Below, in pieces: positions 39,327 through 49,865 of a stretch of DNA of 64,000 nucleotides. The position numbers and the translations under genes are program-made. Origin of the DNA: Saccharomycopsis fibuligera x Saccharomycopsis cf. fibuligera (lineage: Eukaryota > Ascomycota > Saccharomycetes > Ascoideales > Saccharomycopsidaceae); contig CP012816.1 in the NCBI GenBank assembly GCA_001936135.1, forward strand, positions 4,027,501-4,091,500, given 5' to 3'. The notes beneath the pieces are model-generated. The model made no database searches, was not told the DNA's origin, and saw only the letters and a program-made list of their open reading frames with translations. Positions within the stretch are counted from its first letter, which is position 1. Every line of letters starts with the position of its first letter.

Positions 39327-39369
<43 letters not shown>
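39327..39369. repeat. poly(T) tract, 43 bases
   Basis: Longest homopolymer in the window, 9 bases downstream of the F-box gene stop. The exact length may be uncertain. Confidence 0.9.
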
Positions 39370-39370
<1 letters not shown>

Positions 39371-39608
39371 TTTCTTACGACGTCGTTAATGATTTTATAA
39401 TGATTTTGTTTTTTTATTGTTTTTTAACTTACATATTTTTTGATGATCTCTAGAAAAACTTCATTTATTTTTGCTTCCTTTTGTCAACTTTTTGATGCTA
39501 ATGATTCGTTTGATGATTTCTTGTTTTCTCTCTTTTTATTTCATATTTTCGATTTTTTTATGGGAGTGTTCCTATATCAATGAAATTCTCATGCTTTTAC
39601 ATCTTATA

Positions 39609-39666
39609 ATCATCATTCAATCATCATTCAATCATCATTCAATCATCATCCATTCATCATTCATTG
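39609..39666 (+). repeat. 11-base tandem repeat (ATCATTCAATC)n
   Basis: About four to five copies, the last ones imperfect. Confidence 0.8.
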
Positions 39667-40402
39667 CATTTGCTTTTTTTCAACATTGTTGCTATTGACT
39701 ACTACATTGTCCGTTTTATCCCTGCTTAGTTACACTTCATTCACTATGCAAAATTAATTTATTTTGTTATAAAACTGCTTGCTGATTCTTTTATTAAAGT
39801 AATGAAATTTGTGTTTTTGCAGATAAAAATGTAATGTAAAACACAATATAGAAACAGTTCTCTTCTTCGCAAAAAGTTTTTAATCATATAAGAGGATATT
39901 CCGTCCTGTTGCTAGACATTGTTTCACATAACTAACTATAACTATTGCCATAAATCGCTTTTGATCATCATATTACTGCCTTGCTTATGGAAGATCTTAG
40001 TGAATCATTACCTAGTTTTTGCGCAGCTTCATGTACAGTCTTTTATAGTTAGTTTGTCATGAATAAAATAACTTCGTCCTTGTAATTTTTGTAAGTTTAG
40101 TATGGGTCCTCTGCATACAGCTTCGAAAAGGCTGCCTTTTGTGCCAACCAGCACGGGCAATTGTGACTGGTGGATAACCTTTGTCTTCGTTCTGTCGTCA
40201 ATACTTTTTAACATAAAACTTTTCACCAAGCACTATTTTATTGGTATACAATGAGTGAAGGGTTTGAATTTTGCTTTTCTTTTATCACCATCATGACTTG
40301 CCTTTTCTTTTCTTTTTGTACTCGCCACAAGTTCAGAAACCACTGGGTCTCTGCAGAAAAAGATAGGAAAACGCTACCGAGCAGATATTATATGTTCACT
40401 AC

Positions 40403-40588
40403 TTAACCGATGTTAACTTCTGCTTGAATATCTTTGACCACTTTAGCCACCAACAGCGGATCTAATCCCAAATCTACTAGCTTGATACACTGATACAATG
40501 TTTCATCGCTGATAAAGGTTGCTGGGAGTTGTAAAAGGTCAGCTAGCTCAACAATAAGTTGGAATGCTTCGTCTCTTTCTAGGTTCAT
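40403..40588 (-). CDS. MZT1: mitotic-spindle organizing protein Mzt1 (MOZART1)
   Basis: 61 aa, three predicted helices, matching the MOZART1 pattern: AFQLIVELADLLQL, then a DETLYQCIKLVDLGLDPLLV block and AKVVKDIQAE. Family members (60-80 aa) bind the N-termini of gamma-tubulin complex proteins and activate microtubule nucleation at spindle poles. S. cerevisiae has lost it, whereas CUG-clade yeasts such as Candida albicans keep it. Start chosen as the only ATG; no intron needed. Confidence 0.85.
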   Translation of the reverse strand: MNLERDEAFQLIVELADLLQLPATFISDETLYQCIKLVDLGLDPLLVAKVVKDIQAEVNIG

Positions 40589-41137
40589 GACCTTGTATCT
40601 TTTGTAATGATGAATGAAAGAATGATGCGTGTCCTGGCTAGCGTTTTTATAGCTTTAATAGATTAGCATAGATCTCTTCTCTAGCACTAGTTGGCCAACT
40701 GTTTTGAACTTATTACGCAATTCTGCAAGCGCGGTTGTCGCAGTCCGCGGAGGTAAAATCAAAAGGCGCGGTACGACTGCGTGATTTTCATTTTGTCGGA
40801 ATCCAAGGCAAGGAGCAGAAAAAAAAAAAAAAAAAAAAAAAAATAAAAAATAAAAATAAAAACGATTAACAATAGATACTAAGCTACAGTAGACAGATAG
40901 ATTTAGATACTCAGATAAAGAATTTCGTCAATCAGATTAGATTTGAACATCGCCAAAAGCTATCTCAACATTTCCAGCACAGTGACAAAGTTTCAACAAC
41001 TTTTGGTAATTACTTTTGCGTGCTATATAAATATATATTCATAATACTATACACCATATAGATATTCGTATAGATATCTATAACCATATCAATACCAGAT
41101 CCATATATATATATATGATAATTATTCAACATAACCA
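40589..41137. other. divergent promoter region MZT1 / FNT-family gene
   Basis: Contains a 25-base A tract (40819-40843) followed by A-rich sequence, and a (TA)n-like stretch just before the plus-strand start. No gene. Confidence 0.5.
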
Positions 41138-43255
41138 ATGGTTGACGATACTTATTACTTAACCCCCCATGAGGCGGCGCTTGCCGTCGTAGCCACCAGC
41201 ATGAAGAAAGCAAGATTAAAAGTCGATACCATTTTTGTTAACTCCATCATTGGTGGCATTTTATTCTCCTCTGGGGGTATGCTTCATGTGGTGGTGCAAG
41301 CAAATCCAGAATTACTTCAGGACAATAAGGGCATCCAGCAGCTTTTGCAGGGTCTTGTTTATCCCATTGGGCTTTTCTTTGTGGTTATTATGGGAGCTGA
41401 ACTTTTCAATTCCAACGTGTTGTTTTTCACCGTGGGGCTATTACGGGGAGCTGTGGGAATCTTGGATCTTTTAATCAACTGGTTCGCCTCATGGTTCTTG
41501 AACCTTGGATCAAATTTGTTTGTCTGTTATGTGATTTGCCACTTAAGTGGAGTATTTACCACCAAGCTTTTCAAACAGGCCACTATTGATATCGTGGTAG
41601 AAAAGGCGAAATCGTCATTCATTCAGACATTCATTAAGGGCATAGCCTGTAATTTTTGTGTTTGTTTGGCAATTTATTTGCAAATAATGTGCAAACCTCT
41701 TCATGTAAAGTTTTTGATGATGGTTTTGCCGGTCTTTACTTTCGTTTCTTTAGGCTATTCGCATACTGTGGCCGATATGTTCTTGTGTCCAATGGGAATC
41801 ATGAATGGTGCACCTGTATCCATTGCAACTTATATTTGGAAAATTCTTATTGCTGAAACTTTAGGTAACATTGTTGGTGGTCTGTTCTTCGCAATTTTCG
41901 TACCTTATTACATGCACTTATTGGTGGTGGAAAGAGATAGCGCTCAACTTGGATTGCCGAAATATGATGCTAGAGATGAGCAACCTGAAATCAATGTTGA
42001 CAGCAGAGTGGTTCATTCAAAAGATAATGTTACGCTCCAGAGAGAACCAGAAATTCTTGATAATGATGATATGCCTTCAAAGCATATACAAGAAGATAAC
42101 AGGGATGTTGATGATAGCGAAAAGAACCATGTAATATCTAGCACCTCGTCTTCGGATTCATTAGCGTCAAATAGTGACAATGTGGTTCAAAGATACGATT
42201 CTTTACACGCAGCTCCCAGAGCTTCAACTGCAAGATCATTACGGTCATCGTTAAGATCAAGAAGGAATACATCTAATAGGGAGACAGCGAGATCACCGGG
42301 TGGGGTTTTTCCAGTGCAAGGTATGGGTGAACCTTTGGAAAGAGAAAAAACCATTGCTAGTGGCTATTATCATCAAGCTGATCAAAGGAATGGTTATGAT
42401 GGTACGGCTACTGCTACTGGTGCTAGTACTGTGCCTGAAGTCAATACTCAGGATAATGATCCTTATGAAACCAGATCTATATTGAGCCGCATTACCACCA
42501 GATCGAGAAAAAATGCTGATTTGGCTAGAGAACAAGATGAAGAATATAGAAGAGCTGGCGCAGTGAATGCCAGAGAAGAGTATCTTGCTAACAAAATGTT
42601 GCGTAAACTCAGCAGCAGAAAAAGTGGTAATGCTGTTGCTGCTGCTGGTAATGATGAAGAAAATACTGATGATTTCAACAATGAGCAATTTGACACACTA
42701 TCACGACTTTATGCTACAAGGTCAGCTAACTCTTGGAAGAGTCGTCAAAGCGTTTCTAATAGATTGTCCGCTGATTTGGAAAAAGGGCTAAGTCATTTAA
42801 ACAACAACCATACCCATTTACCACATATTTATCATCACCGCACAAACACCAACCCAAGTACAATAACAAAATCAAGATCAAGATCAAGAGCAAATACAAA
42901 CAGAGATAATGACGATGAAAGACGATTTGCAGATGAGCTACTTGACCAGGGCATTACTAGCAAAGCGTACGATGCCGCTAATGACGTAGTGGGCCTCGAT
43001 ACGGACATGAGAGATGTTATCAACTGGTCACACCATGCGAATCTCAAGCAACAGCAAGAACGGCAACAACATCAAAAACAGAAAAAAGAACACAAAACAC
43101 CTCTGCATGCGCAGTTTATCAATAATAATAATAATAATAATAGAGTTGCGCAGACTGATATTGATGAAGCTTTGTTAAGCAAAGTTGCAAGTGCTGTTAG
43201 TGAAGTAGCTGATAAAGAATTGAAAAGGCCAGATGAAGTGCACCAAAAAGCTTAG
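41138..43255 (+). CDS. formate/nitrite-transporter (FNT) family membrane protein, YHL008C-like
   Basis: 705 aa. The N-terminal about 270 residues form the six-helix FNT channel domain: YYLTPHEAALAVVATSMKKA start, GGILFSSGGMLHVVV, GLFFVVIMGAELFNSN, the FMLCPMGIMNG-like FLCPMGIMNGAPVSI, and a last helix GNIVGGLFFAIFV. The remaining 430 residues are a hydrophilic cytosolic tail rich in Ser, Arg, Asn and Asp, with a poly-Asn run (AATAATAAT codons) near 660. Bacterial FNT proteins conduct formate or nitrite with protons; yeast YHL008C has the same domain plus long tail and unclear physiology (chloride or monocarboxylate transport has been suggested). T tracts of 18 and 22 bases lie downstream. Confidence 0.9.
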   Translation: MVDDTYYLTPHEAALAVVATSMKKARLKVDTIFVNSIIGGILFSSGGMLHVVVQANPELLQDNKGIQQLLQGLVYPIGLFFVVIMGAELFNSNVLFFTVGLLRGAVGILDLLINWFASWFLNLGSNLFVCYVICHLSGVFTTKLFKQATIDIVVEKAKSSFIQTFIKGIACNFCVCLAIYLQIMCKPLHVKFLMMVLPVFTFVSLGYSHTVADMFLCPMGIMNGAPVSIATYIWKILIAETLGNIVGGLFFAIFVPYYMHLLVVERDSAQLGLPKYDARDEQPEINVDSRVVHSKDNVTLQREPEILDNDDMPSKHIQEDNRDVDDSEKNHVISSTSSSDSLASNSDNVVQRYDSLHAAPRASTARSLRSSLRSRRNTSNRETARSPGGVFPVQGMGEPLEREKTIASGYYHQADQRNGYDGTATATGASTVPEVNTQDNDPYETRSILSRITTRSRKNADLAREQDEEYRRAGAVNAREEYLANKMLRKLSSRKSGNAVAAAGNDEENTDDFNNEQFDTLSRLYATRSANSWKSRQSVSNRLSADLEKGLSHLNNNHTHLPHIYHHRTNTNPSTITKSRSRSRANTNRDNDDERRFADELLDQGITSKAYDAANDVVGLDTDMRDVINWSHHANLKQQQERQQHQKQKKEHKTPLHAQFINNNNNNNRVAQTDIDEALLSKVASAVSEVADKELKRPDEVHQKA

Positions 43256-44083
43256 TTATGCTTTGAACACTTAACTTGCTTGATTTTGTTCAAGTATCAT
43301 TAGAAAACTATTTCTAATCTTGTTTCCTTTTTTTTTTTTTTTTTTACTTGTTTGATTTTTCTTGTTGATGCTGCATTATTGCCTTTTTTTTTTTTTTTTT
43401 TTTTTGATCATAGCTACTTTTTTTCTTTATTATTCTCTTGATTTGATTTTATTCCTTTGTTTTATTATTATTGATCTTTTTCACCATCAGTTTATATTGA
43501 TTGCAATGCTGCTACGAGTTTATATTTCTTTTTTCTTGTTTTCGTGTATTTAGTTTTAGGTTTTATTTTCATAAGTTTGATTTTTGTTTTTGCGATTCTG
43601 TCATTATTAACTCTTGGTCTTTTTCTTATATAGATGCTTGTTTTTCTCATTAGACTCTTTATCGATGTTCATGTCTATAAATTTTCTAAGGACCTTAATT
43701 TTTTTTCTTCCTGTTGTTCCCACCTGTATTGTATATATCAATATTCCTCCATTCACACTTTATGTTCAGCGTAAGAGATTTTTACCAAATAAAGAATGTT
43801 CTCATGTTGGTTGAGGATGTTCATGTATGCATAAATGGTTGTGCAGCCCCTGAATATCACTAATCACTAAGGCGCTGCCCGACTCACGACAAAATAAAGA
43901 AAAAATTGATGGAGGAAGATTTCATTCGTAAGACCGATCGCCGACTCCTATAGCAAGTACAAAACAAAATCATTGCTGCTGCTCCTGCTCTTCTTGCACT
44001 GATGTTTAGCTAAACTGTGTTGAAACTCCCAAAAGTTTACCAATTGTCTATCTCTCTCGCCAACCGCATACAAAGTTAAACGA
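43256..44083. other. intergenic region FNT-family gene / RKR1
   Basis: T-rich 3' flank with T tracts at 43328-43345 and 43384-43405, then the RKR1 promoter. Weak frames here are T-rich artefacts. Confidence 0.5.
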
Positions 44084-47000
44084 ATGTCTTTTGTAAACCC
44101 ATTTGACGATGCCGGCAATTCTTTGTCTCATAATGGCATCGCGTTTTCCTTTTCCTATTTCCAACACATTCCAAATCCACAAAACTTAGCCGATACTGAG
44201 TTAAAGCTTCTATGTAAAGCACTTCTCAAGAGCAATTTGAAGACAAAGTCAAAGTCATTAGTTGGTTTACTTGCGTATTTTGATCCTTCTAGAGGAGTCA
44301 ATTCTGCTAAAGACTCGTCTTTTATTCCTTTTTTCATTCAGATATACCCAAAATTATCTATAATCAATGACAAAGCCATAAGATCCAACGCTCACAAGCT
44401 AGCAGCAACTTTAGTTGCTACTTTTGGTAAACGGATTGCCCCTTATCTAAAGAACGTGGTGCCGGTTTGGCTCCTCGGGTTGTTCGACCAAGATAAGATG
44501 GTGGCACTTGATACAAACAAGTCAATGTTACAATGTTTCAACAACTCAATAGATAAGAAGAATAACTTGTTCAAAATTTTTCAGAGAGAATCTTTAGAAT
44601 TGATTGATCATTTTTTGAAATATGAAACAATTGATACGTTAGTGGATAAAGCAAATACTTCCAATGATGAGGCAAATTTGATTTACACAAGAACTTTGTC
44701 AGCAATTATAAACTTAATCAATTATTATGTGGCAAATGATCTCGTGCAGAAAAACCGGAACCTTTTGGAACCTATACTTTCAAATAATGATCAACTTTGG
44801 GTATATTTGTCGAACAATTCCACCGACTACAACTATTTGGTAGTGAAGAAAAGTCTTCTTACTTTGCTTAATTCATGTTTAGTCAATAGGGAACAATCTT
44901 ACAAGAAAATGATTAGCTCGTCAGTAATTGTTAAAAATGTTTTCAAATTAATTAAGTTTGCTCCAAGTAATAAAAATTTTTACGGCTCAATTGTCACTTT
45001 GATCTTAATATCATTAATAAACTTAAATCTTTCTTCACTTAAAGAGGATAGCATTAAAAAATTCAAAACTGTTTTCATTTCATTTCTCAATGCTTACTTC
45101 AATAGCACGTCCAGAGATTATTTTAGCTACTTGCTTATATTATACAATAAGCTAGCCCCTTTTGTCGTGAATTTTGCGTCAGTGGGTGATTTCAACAGTT
45201 TTTTGAAAAATCCGTTACAAAAATCAGATTTCAAGCTCAATTATATGAATCGCGATATACAACAACAATTCTTCAATTTTTTCAGCAAAACGTTTTCAAA
45301 CTTTTACCAAAATATACCAGCTCAGGATGTCAAGCAGGATTTACTCCACTTCTTATCTACTCAAATTGTGAAAAATAGTTTTAATATTCAGTATTCTTCG
45401 ACACTTGATCTGCTTGATTCTAATGACTTGGAAGTGACATTGAATAAACTAGAAGATCACATCACTGCATCGACCGTTCACAATTATCTTTGCATCCTCC
45501 GAACCATGAAAAGCAAGGAAACTGTTTCAAAATCATTACAATCGTGGATTAGTAAATTGGAAAGTGGAGAATTAATAGAAACACTTTCCAAGTTGCAATT
45601 TGAAGATACCACGGAGTCACTGACTACCGATACGTCTTGTCAAACTGCTGTTAATACTTCTAATACAGCTAGTGCCACAAAATCAAAAGAAAATGCATTA
45701 CTTCTTGCTACTGTTCGCTCTTTGATACAGCTTGATTTTTTTGGAATTGATCTGAACAAATCTTTGACAATCAAATTACTCAAATCCAATGTTACTCCAC
45801 TTCTATCGTTAGACACATTCGACACAATTACTGAAATTCTCTACCTCTTAGATAAAAAGTGGGATCAGACTGAATTGAAAACTCTGTTAAAATTTGACGT
45901 GAATACTTTATTACAAGATAAAATTAGCCAAATTGTTGATTGGTCGACCAATGGACACGATGATGATGAAACGAGATCTGCAAAGGTTGAAAAAACACTT
46001 AAGTTTTTGTCTAATTTCAGTAACTCTAGAAAAATTACGTCTCCAGAAATTGAACAATTTGTGAAGCAGAAAGTTATTATGCATGTTGATGAAGCTGATA
46101 ATATTGATACGGCCTTAAATGTCAGTTTCAAATATTCTGACTATAGCAGTTTGGCATTATTGTATTCCCAGTTGTTATTGTCTGATAATCTGGGTCACAT
46201 AGTAAAATTTTGGGATAACTTTTTAAGATACAAAGATATAACTGCTTTGAAAAACTTTAATGATGCGCTTACTCTCCATAACAAAGTCTTCGAAAGCAGT
46301 AGCTATTTCATTTTTTTCTGGGATTATTTAGCCAATCAATATACTGAAGAGCAAGCATCATCATCCCTATCTGCTGATATTAGTACAGTTACTAAATTCC
46401 TTAGTTCAGTGGAAAAGCATATTGGAAGCGACGAAGTATTGTTTGAGTTATATACTAGCTCATTAACTTCAACTATTTTGAACAATATTGATAATAAGAG
46501 TGGCTACGATGCTATGGTTAACTATTTTATGCAAAGACAAGCTCTGGGTTCTTCAATTATCGAGCAACTAATTCCATCTACGCAAGATTCCATCTTCCTT
46601 ATTTCACTGTTTTTTGATTTAAATCAAGCATATTCTTTGTGTTTAACCATGAATTCCTTAAATCATTACTTGTACTTGATGCATCAAGCAAGTGAAGAAA
46701 GTGATAAAAGTCAGGAAACTAGCAAATTTAAATTTAACGGTGTTGCCGAATTAGCTAGTTACTACAAATTGATCCTTGACTTGATCATTACTGATGAACA
46801 TAAAGCCTTACCAACTGATGAGCTTTCTCGCTTGTTGGTGGATATTGCAGCGGTTGCTAGCTTTGCAGAGGACTATATTTTTTATGGTGCTAGTCATGGA
46901 GATACTACTGATGCTAAAAACATGGATAATTTGGAATTTTTGCAATACAAAGAATCTGCTGAGGATTCTTTACTCAGTTTCAATGTCAGAGCATTCAATA

Positions 47001-49327
47001 CTTTGAACAAAGAATTCAAAGCAGAAATTACTGGTGAGAACTGTGAGCTACAGTCGTTGATTTTTGAGAACCAACCGGCAAATTCCAAAATACTTAAGTA
47101 TATCTTACTAATTATTGATAGTGATCAGCTTTCTACCACTGTGAAATTTTACCACGCGAAAGTGTTACAAAAGCTTTTGGTTTTAAACACGACACATATT
47201 ATAGTAAATGATTCAGCAATTTTTTTTTCTTTGATAAATAAGCAACTAATCAAGAAAAAAGACTATCTCAAATTAAATGCATTGCTCCCACTATTTTCAT
47301 CAATTTTATCTGACCAGCTTCTTGAAAATTTAAAAAAAACAATACTATCTGAAATTTTGGGCATTAAAAGCTTCAATAATGATACCCATATTCACGGCTT
47401 GGCCAATTTATCTATTCTCAATCACTTACTTTACAATGAAGCACAAGCAAAGGATACAGTTGTGTTACCAAAAATTCAATTAAACATGCTCATTAGAGCT
47501 TTCCAGCAGTGGTTTTCTTCTGACATATCCTATGATATTGAATTCATTCCTGTGCGTATCCAAGTGGTGATTTTCTTTCAAACGTTGTTGCTGCACACTA
47601 GCAGTTTCAATGAATCTCTAGATTTTGTAGTAGATGACTTATTTAAGGACTCATTGAGTATTGTGTCAAGCTCTTTGCTTGTGGAAGGCACAAGTGCTGA
47701 TTCAGAAATTAGCAGCTCTACTGAAGAAATCAGTTTGAATGTCAACTTGAATTATGGATTATTGCTTCTTTTTAATGCTTTAAATGCATTTTTTGCACAG
47801 AATGAAGAACTTGAAGGTAAATACTGTGACAAAAATTCTCGAGGTGAAGTTCATGAAGAGCTCAGCAATATTATTGCAGGGTTCTTAAGTAACAAATACT
47901 TGCATAAATACCTATTGAACCAGCGGGTGATTTTTATTACTGATTTACTCAAAAGATACATGGACAAAAATGAGTTGAGTATCAGTTCCCTTGAAGGCCA
48001 ATTTGAATCGCTTGTAGACGCATTCACTCAAGATGGACCAATCGGTAGATCTGGCAACTTTATAGAATTGAAAAGATTCCATATATTTGTTGTCAACAAA
48101 TTACTATCAAAACTTCAAAAAGACTTTATTGTTGAGTTTGCCTTGAATTACAAAAGCATCATTGATGATGCTGCTGATAACAATGAGGATAACGATAATG
48201 GAAATCAAGCTGATGCTAAAATTTTCAAAATTCCACAATCATTGCTTGCTGCAATCAATGACGCTAATGTTCCACATGAATTCATCGAGAACGAGTCATA
48301 TAGTATTATGCTTCAATACTTGTGGTCATGGCTTGAAATATTGAGATTCTTCTACGATAACATTCCAGGCTATGTACATAAAATTTATTTCAATCAGTTG
48401 CCGGATCAGGCTATTGAAAAGTTGTTGGATTTTATTTTCAAGCAAATTGATATTACTAGTGATCCTCTTATTGATTTGAAGCAAAGTTCAGCTAAAGAAA
48501 TAGAAACTATGAGCACCATCAATAAGCCAAGATTGAGTAAAATGATTAATGATGTGCAAAATTACGATTTTTATTCATTGCCATACAATGGCAGCGAAAG
48601 CTTGTTGATTGAAATCAAAGTTTTGTTGTTTCACATATTTTATTTGGTGCTATTGAAATTCAGACAACAATCACAATCATGGTATTTGAATATCAGAAAC
48701 AAACAATTCAAGTCAAGCGTCGAAATTTTTACTGCAAAGTACTTCTCGCTGATAATTATAGACACAGAACTCAACAGATTTCAACAGTTACTCAATGATG
48801 CCGAGAAAAAGAAAGGGGTCGAAGAAAATCATATTGTGAAGGTCAACAAGACATCCAATGAAGTCAAGTCACAGTATTTGATTGATGAGCAATCTACAGA
48901 ATTAATAATCAGACTTGGTAAAGCCTTTCCATTGACTAATGTTTCTATTGACGCTCCTAATAGAATTGGTGTGAAAGAAATTGTATGGAGATCTTGGATT
49001 TTAGCTTGTCTGAACTTGATAAACAATGGAAAAGTTGCTGGAGCGTCCTCCAGTTCTGGAGCCTCACAAGGTTTGGTTGGCACATTGATTTATGATGCAA
49101 TTGAACTTTTTGACAAAAATATCAATTTGCATTTCAAAGGGTTTGAAGAATGTGCTATTTGTTACGCAATATTACATATTCAAGATAAGTCACTACCAAC
49201 AAAGAGCTGTCAAACATGTCATAACAAGTTCCATAGCGGTTGTCTTTTAAAGTGGTTTAAAAGTTCTGGTAACAATACGTGTCCTCTTTGTAGAGGTGAG
49301 TTTAACTTCAGAGTTGGTGCTTCGTAA
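44084..49327 (+). CDS. RKR1: listerin E3 ubiquitin ligase Rkr1/Ltn1 of ribosome quality control
   Basis: 1747 aa, near the size of fungal Ltn1 (about 1560 in S. cerevisiae). The N-terminus (FVNPFDDAGNSLS...KSLVGLLAYFD) is the conserved nucleotide-free 60S-binding segment. Next come about 1500 residues of HEAT/ARM-like helices, and a C-terminal RING-type finger at 1690-1736 (CAIC...CQTCHNKFH..C, then CPLC). Ltn1 ubiquitinates nascent chains stalled on 60S subunits, together with Rqc2. RING Cys/His ligands all appear present. Single exon, no odd features. Confidence 0.95.
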   Translation: MSFVNPFDDAGNSLSHNGIAFSFSYFQHIPNPQNLADTELKLLCKALLKSNLKTKSKSLVGLLAYFDPSRGVNSAKDSSFIPFFIQIYPKLSIINDKAIRSNAHKLAATLVATFGKRIAPYLKNVVPVWLLGLFDQDKMVALDTNKSMLQCFNNSIDKKNNLFKIFQRESLELIDHFLKYETIDTLVDKANTSNDEANLIYTRTLSAIINLINYYVANDLVQKNRNLLEPILSNNDQLWVYLSNNSTDYNYLVVKKSLLTLLNSCLVNREQSYKKMISSSVIVKNVFKLIKFAPSNKNFYGSIVTLILISLINLNLSSLKEDSIKKFKTVFISFLNAYFNSTSRDYFSYLLILYNKLAPFVVNFASVGDFNSFLKNPLQKSDFKLNYMNRDIQQQFFNFFSKTFSNFYQNIPAQDVKQDLLHFLSTQIVKNSFNIQYSSTLDLLDSNDLEVTLNKLEDHITASTVHNYLCILRTMKSKETVSKSLQSWISKLESGELIETLSKLQFEDTTESLTTDTSCQTAVNTSNTASATKSKENALLLATVRSLIQLDFFGIDLNKSLTIKLLKSNVTPLLSLDTFDTITEILYLLDKKWDQTELKTLLKFDVNTLLQDKISQIVDWSTNGHDDDETRSAKVEKTLKFLSNFSNSRKITSPEIEQFVKQKVIMHVDEADNIDTALNVSFKYSDYSSLALLYSQLLLSDNLGHIVKFWDNFLRYKDITALKNFNDALTLHNKVFESSSYFIFFWDYLANQYTEEQASSSLSADISTVTKFLSSVEKHIGSDEVLFELYTSSLTSTILNNIDNKSGYDAMVNYFMQRQALGSSIIEQLIPSTQDSIFLISLFFDLNQAYSLCLTMNSLNHYLYLMHQASEESDKSQETSKFKFNGVAELASYYKLILDLIITDEHKALPTDELSRLLVDIAAVASFAEDYIFYGASHGDTTDAKNMDNLEFLQYKESAEDSLLSFNVRAFNTLNKEFKAEITGENCELQSLIFENQPANSKILKYILLIIDSDQLSTTVKFYHAKVLQKLLVLNTTHIIVNDSAIFFSLINKQLIKKKDYLKLNALLPLFSSILSDQLLENLKKTILSEILGIKSFNNDTHIHGLANLSILNHLLYNEAQAKDTVVLPKIQLNMLIRAFQQWFSSDISYDIEFIPVRIQVVIFFQTLLLHTSSFNESLDFVVDDLFKDSLSIVSSSLLVEGTSADSEISSSTEEISLNVNLNYGLLLLFNALNAFFAQNEELEGKYCDKNSRGEVHEELSNIIAGFLSNKYLHKYLLNQRVIFITDLLKRYMDKNELSISSLEGQFESLVDAFTQDGPIGRSGNFIELKRFHIFVVNKLLSKLQKDFIVEFALNYKSIIDDAADNNEDNDNGNQADAKIFKIPQSLLAAINDANVPHEFIENESYSIMLQYLWSWLEILRFFYDNIPGYVHKIYFNQLPDQAIEKLLDFIFKQIDITSDPLIDLKQSSAKEIETMSTINKPRLSKMINDVQNYDFYSLPYNGSESLLIEIKVLLFHIFYLVLLKFRQQSQSWYLNIRNKQFKSSVEIFTAKYFSLIIIDTELNRFQQLLNDAEKKKGVEENHIVKVNKTSNEVKSQYLIDEQSTELIIRLGKAFPLTNVSIDAPNRIGVKEIVWRSWILACLNLINNGKVAGASSSSGASQGLVGTLIYDAIELFDKNINLHFKGFEECAICYAILHIQDKSLPTKSCQTCHNKFHSGCLLKWFKSSGNNTCPLCRGEFNFRVGAS

Positions 49328-49865
49328 TAATAAATCATAAAAAAGTGGTGATAATTGTACGTAAATATGATAAATTGTGTTGATACTATTTTAATTAAAT
49401 TATAGAAATTATTCTATTTTATGAAGTTCAGCGTAATAATTTGTGTTTTTTTGCACGTATATATATTACCAATGCTTTTCTCGCTTCTAATATTGCATGC
49501 AGGCTAGAACTAACGAACTGCAGTACAGATAGAAGCAACAACCGCTACACCTTATATAGGTAGAGATACCTGACTAGCCGATTGATGTTCTATACTCCCA
49601 TTTTACAGGTTACTAAGATATCATAAATGCCTAAGAGCACAAATTGATAATTTTTTCAAAATCATGTTGTAGACAAGATCATTGATAACAGTTCTTAGGG
49701 CAATATAATTTCCAGCATTGCATACACTTCAAAATACTCAGTGAATCAAAAAAGAACAATAGAAAAATTCTTTACTTAGACACCACCAAACCTTCAACCC
49801 TGCATATCACCAAACTATTTCTATAAAGAATTAATGCTTTAATTTACACTGTTCAAAAAAATTTA
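49328..49865. other. convergent intergenic region
   Basis: AT-rich, no gene or RNA recognised. Confidence 0.45.

Larger units (their letters stand above)
39318..40402. other. convergent intergenic region F-box gene / MZT1
   Basis: 1.08 kb, T-rich after the F-box gene. Includes a 43-base T tract and a small 11-base tandem repeat. A 66-codon minus frame (40029-40229) is not recognisable. Confidence 0.45.

Noticed and set aside
40029-40229. 66-codon minus-strand frame downstream of MZT1
   Set aside because: Plausible composition but no recognisable family, no clear promoter and short length.
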